This document shows positions 62,855 to 64,000 of a stretch of 64,000 bases of DNA, in pieces. The DNA lies in NCBI GenBank assembly GCA_020162035.1, contig JAIUNM010000009.1:62001-126000 (forward strand). Direction: 5' to 3'. Every line of letters starts with the position of its first letter. The stretch's first letter is position 1. The notes under the pieces are model-generated. The model searched no databases, was not told where the DNA came from, and was given only the letters and a program-made list of their open reading frames with translations. Source of the stretch: Bacteroidota bacterium. Its GTDB lineage: Bacteria > Bacteroidota > Bacteroidia > B-17B0 > Aurantibacillaceae. Both the position numbers and the translations under genes were made by a program.

Positions 62855-64000
62855 CTAATAAACCACTTGTACAAATTCTTTATACACTTTTTTGGTACCG
62901 TTGTTTTGAGTTACTTCTACAATGTAAAAATAAGTGCCGCTTGGTACAATGCCATTGCCTAATATTAAACCTTTGTGTGCTTTAGCATCCCAAGTTAACT
63001 CTATGCTTAAGGGGTATTTGTTATTTGTTGCTGGCTTGGTGTTGCTTACACTATACAACTCGCTGCCCCAACGGTTAAATACAGTAAGTTTAGCACTTTG
63101 GGCATTGGGTACAATTACTTGCAGTTGCTCGTTTAAGCCATCACCATTGGGGCTTATGCCTTGTGGTAAAAGTAACTCACAATCATCTAAAGTAAGGTTA
63201 ACGGTGCTTTGTGTTATGCTGCTACACTCTTGCCGGCTTAAGGTATAAGTTATGTTACCAATAGCGTTTGCAAAGGGTTGCGCACAATTTAAACAAGTTA
63301 AGTTTTGGTAAGGTTGCCAGGTGTAAGTGCTATAACCATTTACATCATTAGTACCTAATTGTTGTTGCTCGTTTAAACAAAGGGTTTGGCTTGCACCTGC
63401 ATTGGCTGTTGTGGTGGGGGTGTGCATTGTAAGAGTTACACTATCTTTACTAAAAAACTGACACTCTTTTTTATTTAAATAAAATATAGTGTTTAAACTT
63501 GCTGTGGCATTTGTAATTGGGCAGTTTACACAACTAACTAAATTAGTTGGTTGCCAGGTATAGGTGCTAAATGCGCTTGTATCATTAATGCCTAGTTGTA
63601 CAGTTGCATTAGGGCAAACGGTATAAGCGCTACCCGCTTTGGCGGTATTGGTGCCTGTAATTATGTTTATGTACACACTATCTTTAGTTGTTGCACTGCA
63701 CTGCTGTTTGGTTAATACATATTTTAAATTGGTGCTTGCTGTTAAAACAGGGTTTGGGCAAGTACTGCAACTTAAACCTATGCTTGGTTGCCATAAATAA
63801 CTTGCCTCCTCTGTACTATCTGTACCTAAGGTGTATGTTGCGCCTGCACAAACATTTATTGTTTTTTGTGCTGCTGCCTTAGCTGGGTTTATTTCTATTA
63901 AAGAAACATCATCTATGTAGTAGTAGGCAAAATCTTTATTTGGATTGTTAGTAATTGGTTTAATAAATTGGTAATTTGTATTTACATCAGTCTGAAAATT
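62855..64000 (-). CDS. T9SS type-B cargo with Cys-pair repeats (5' part beyond window)
   Basis: The minus-strand frame stays open to the window end, so the start is outside; an internal GTG at 63676 is not the start. The visible 381 residues hold three similar repeats of about 75 residues. Each has a CPNATVQLG-type start, YTWQP, and a Cys-x2-Cys pair (LVSCVNCP, LTCLNCAQP, LSCSTCPNP), then a further Cys before DSV. Upstream is FAYYYIDDVSLIEINPAKA, the end of a carbohydrate-binding-like jelly-roll domain. The C-terminus (LLPQGISPNGDGLNEQLQVI, VFNRWGSELY, VPSGTYFYIVEV) is a type-B sorting domain. It is presumably secreted or attached to the surface by T9SS. The DNA is visibly richer in G+C than its neighbours. 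Confidence 0.9.
   Translation of the reverse strand, partial: NFQTDVNTNYQFIKPITNNPNKDFAYYYIDDVSLIEINPAKAAAQKTINVCAGATYTLGTDSTEEASYLWQPSIGLSCSTCPNPVLTASTNLKYVLTKQQCSATTKDSVYINIITGTNTAKAGSAYTVCPNATVQLGINDTSAFSTYTWQPTNLVSCVNCPITNATASLNTIFYLNKKECQFFSKDSVTLTMHTPTTTANAGASQTLCLNEQQQLGTNDVNGYSTYTWQPYQNLTCLNCAQPFANAIGNITYTLSRQECSSITQSTVNLTLDDCELLLPQGISPNGDGLNEQLQVIVPNAQSAKLTVFNRWGSELYSVSNTKPATNNKYPLSIELTWDAKAHKGLILGNGIVPSGTYFYIVEVTQNNGTKKVYKEFVQVVY

Overview
The window is A+T-rich DNA (roughly one third G+C by eye) from a member of the Bacteroidota, most likely class Bacteroidia. The evidence is a SprB-repeat adhesin with a type IX secretion (T9SS) type-B C-terminal domain followed by a PorP/SprF-like outer-membrane protein, a second T9SS cargo at the right edge, a DnaE polymerase with a fused N-terminal proofreading exonuclease, a carbamoyl-phosphate synthase large subunit that lacks the allosteric domain, promoters of the TAnnTTTG type, and almost no Shine-Dalgarno sequences. 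No rRNA, CRISPR array, integrase or transposase is visible. The genus cannot be named from this sequence.

Layout. 1-6.7 kb: end of a giant secreted SprB-like adhesin and its SprF partner. 6.8-12.5 kb: amino-acid permease, dapD (lysine/diaminopimelate), and a periplasmic-sensor/SpoIIE-phosphatase signalling protein. 12.6-19.5 kb: tRNA-Arg(ACG), asnS, an FkbM methyltransferase and dnaE. 19.7-21.2 kb: an AAA/DUF4143 ATPase bracketed by 45-bp imperfect direct repeats, then a tiny lipoprotein ORF. 21.2-30.3 kb: aconitase, carB, and a miaA-MFS-exported protein operon. 30.3-34.6 kb: an O-acylation cluster of two SGNH proteins and an MBOAT. 34.6-37.1 kb: divergent ribD and ffh. 37.1-43.2 kb: a defence-type accessory island with an MmeI-like single-chain restriction-modification enzyme, a HEPN-like protein, and a DUF488 / dual-OB-like gene pair, flanked by non-coding or vestigial sequence. 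43.2-47.6 kb: pepA, an exported protein, a biotin carrier, a Tat-type superoxide dismutase and glutathione peroxidase. 47.6-50.3 kb: DUF922 protease-like protein, DUF6973 protein, a small protein and fbp. 50.3-56.3 kb: M61 peptidase - tex - zinc-ribbon membrane protein - aroE operon. 56.3-61.2 kb: TPR protein, SUI1/eIF1-like factor, and a membrane protein - pdxA - aldo/keto reductase - pssA operon. 61.3-64 kb: lytic transglycosylase with LysM domains, and a T9SS cargo cut by the window end.

Most of the window is housekeeping metabolism packed in tight operons with 1-8 bp overlaps. The parts most likely to hold something new are the defence island (especially the HEPN-like gene 3 bp after the MmeI-like enzyme, and the DUF488 pair) and the repeat-bracketed ATPase. 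Two genes (MBOAT at 33.0 kb and DUF922 at 47.66 kb) appear to lack a usable ATG/GTG/TTG at the position where homology or signal-peptide logic puts the N-terminus, so initiation at ATA or ATT is possible.
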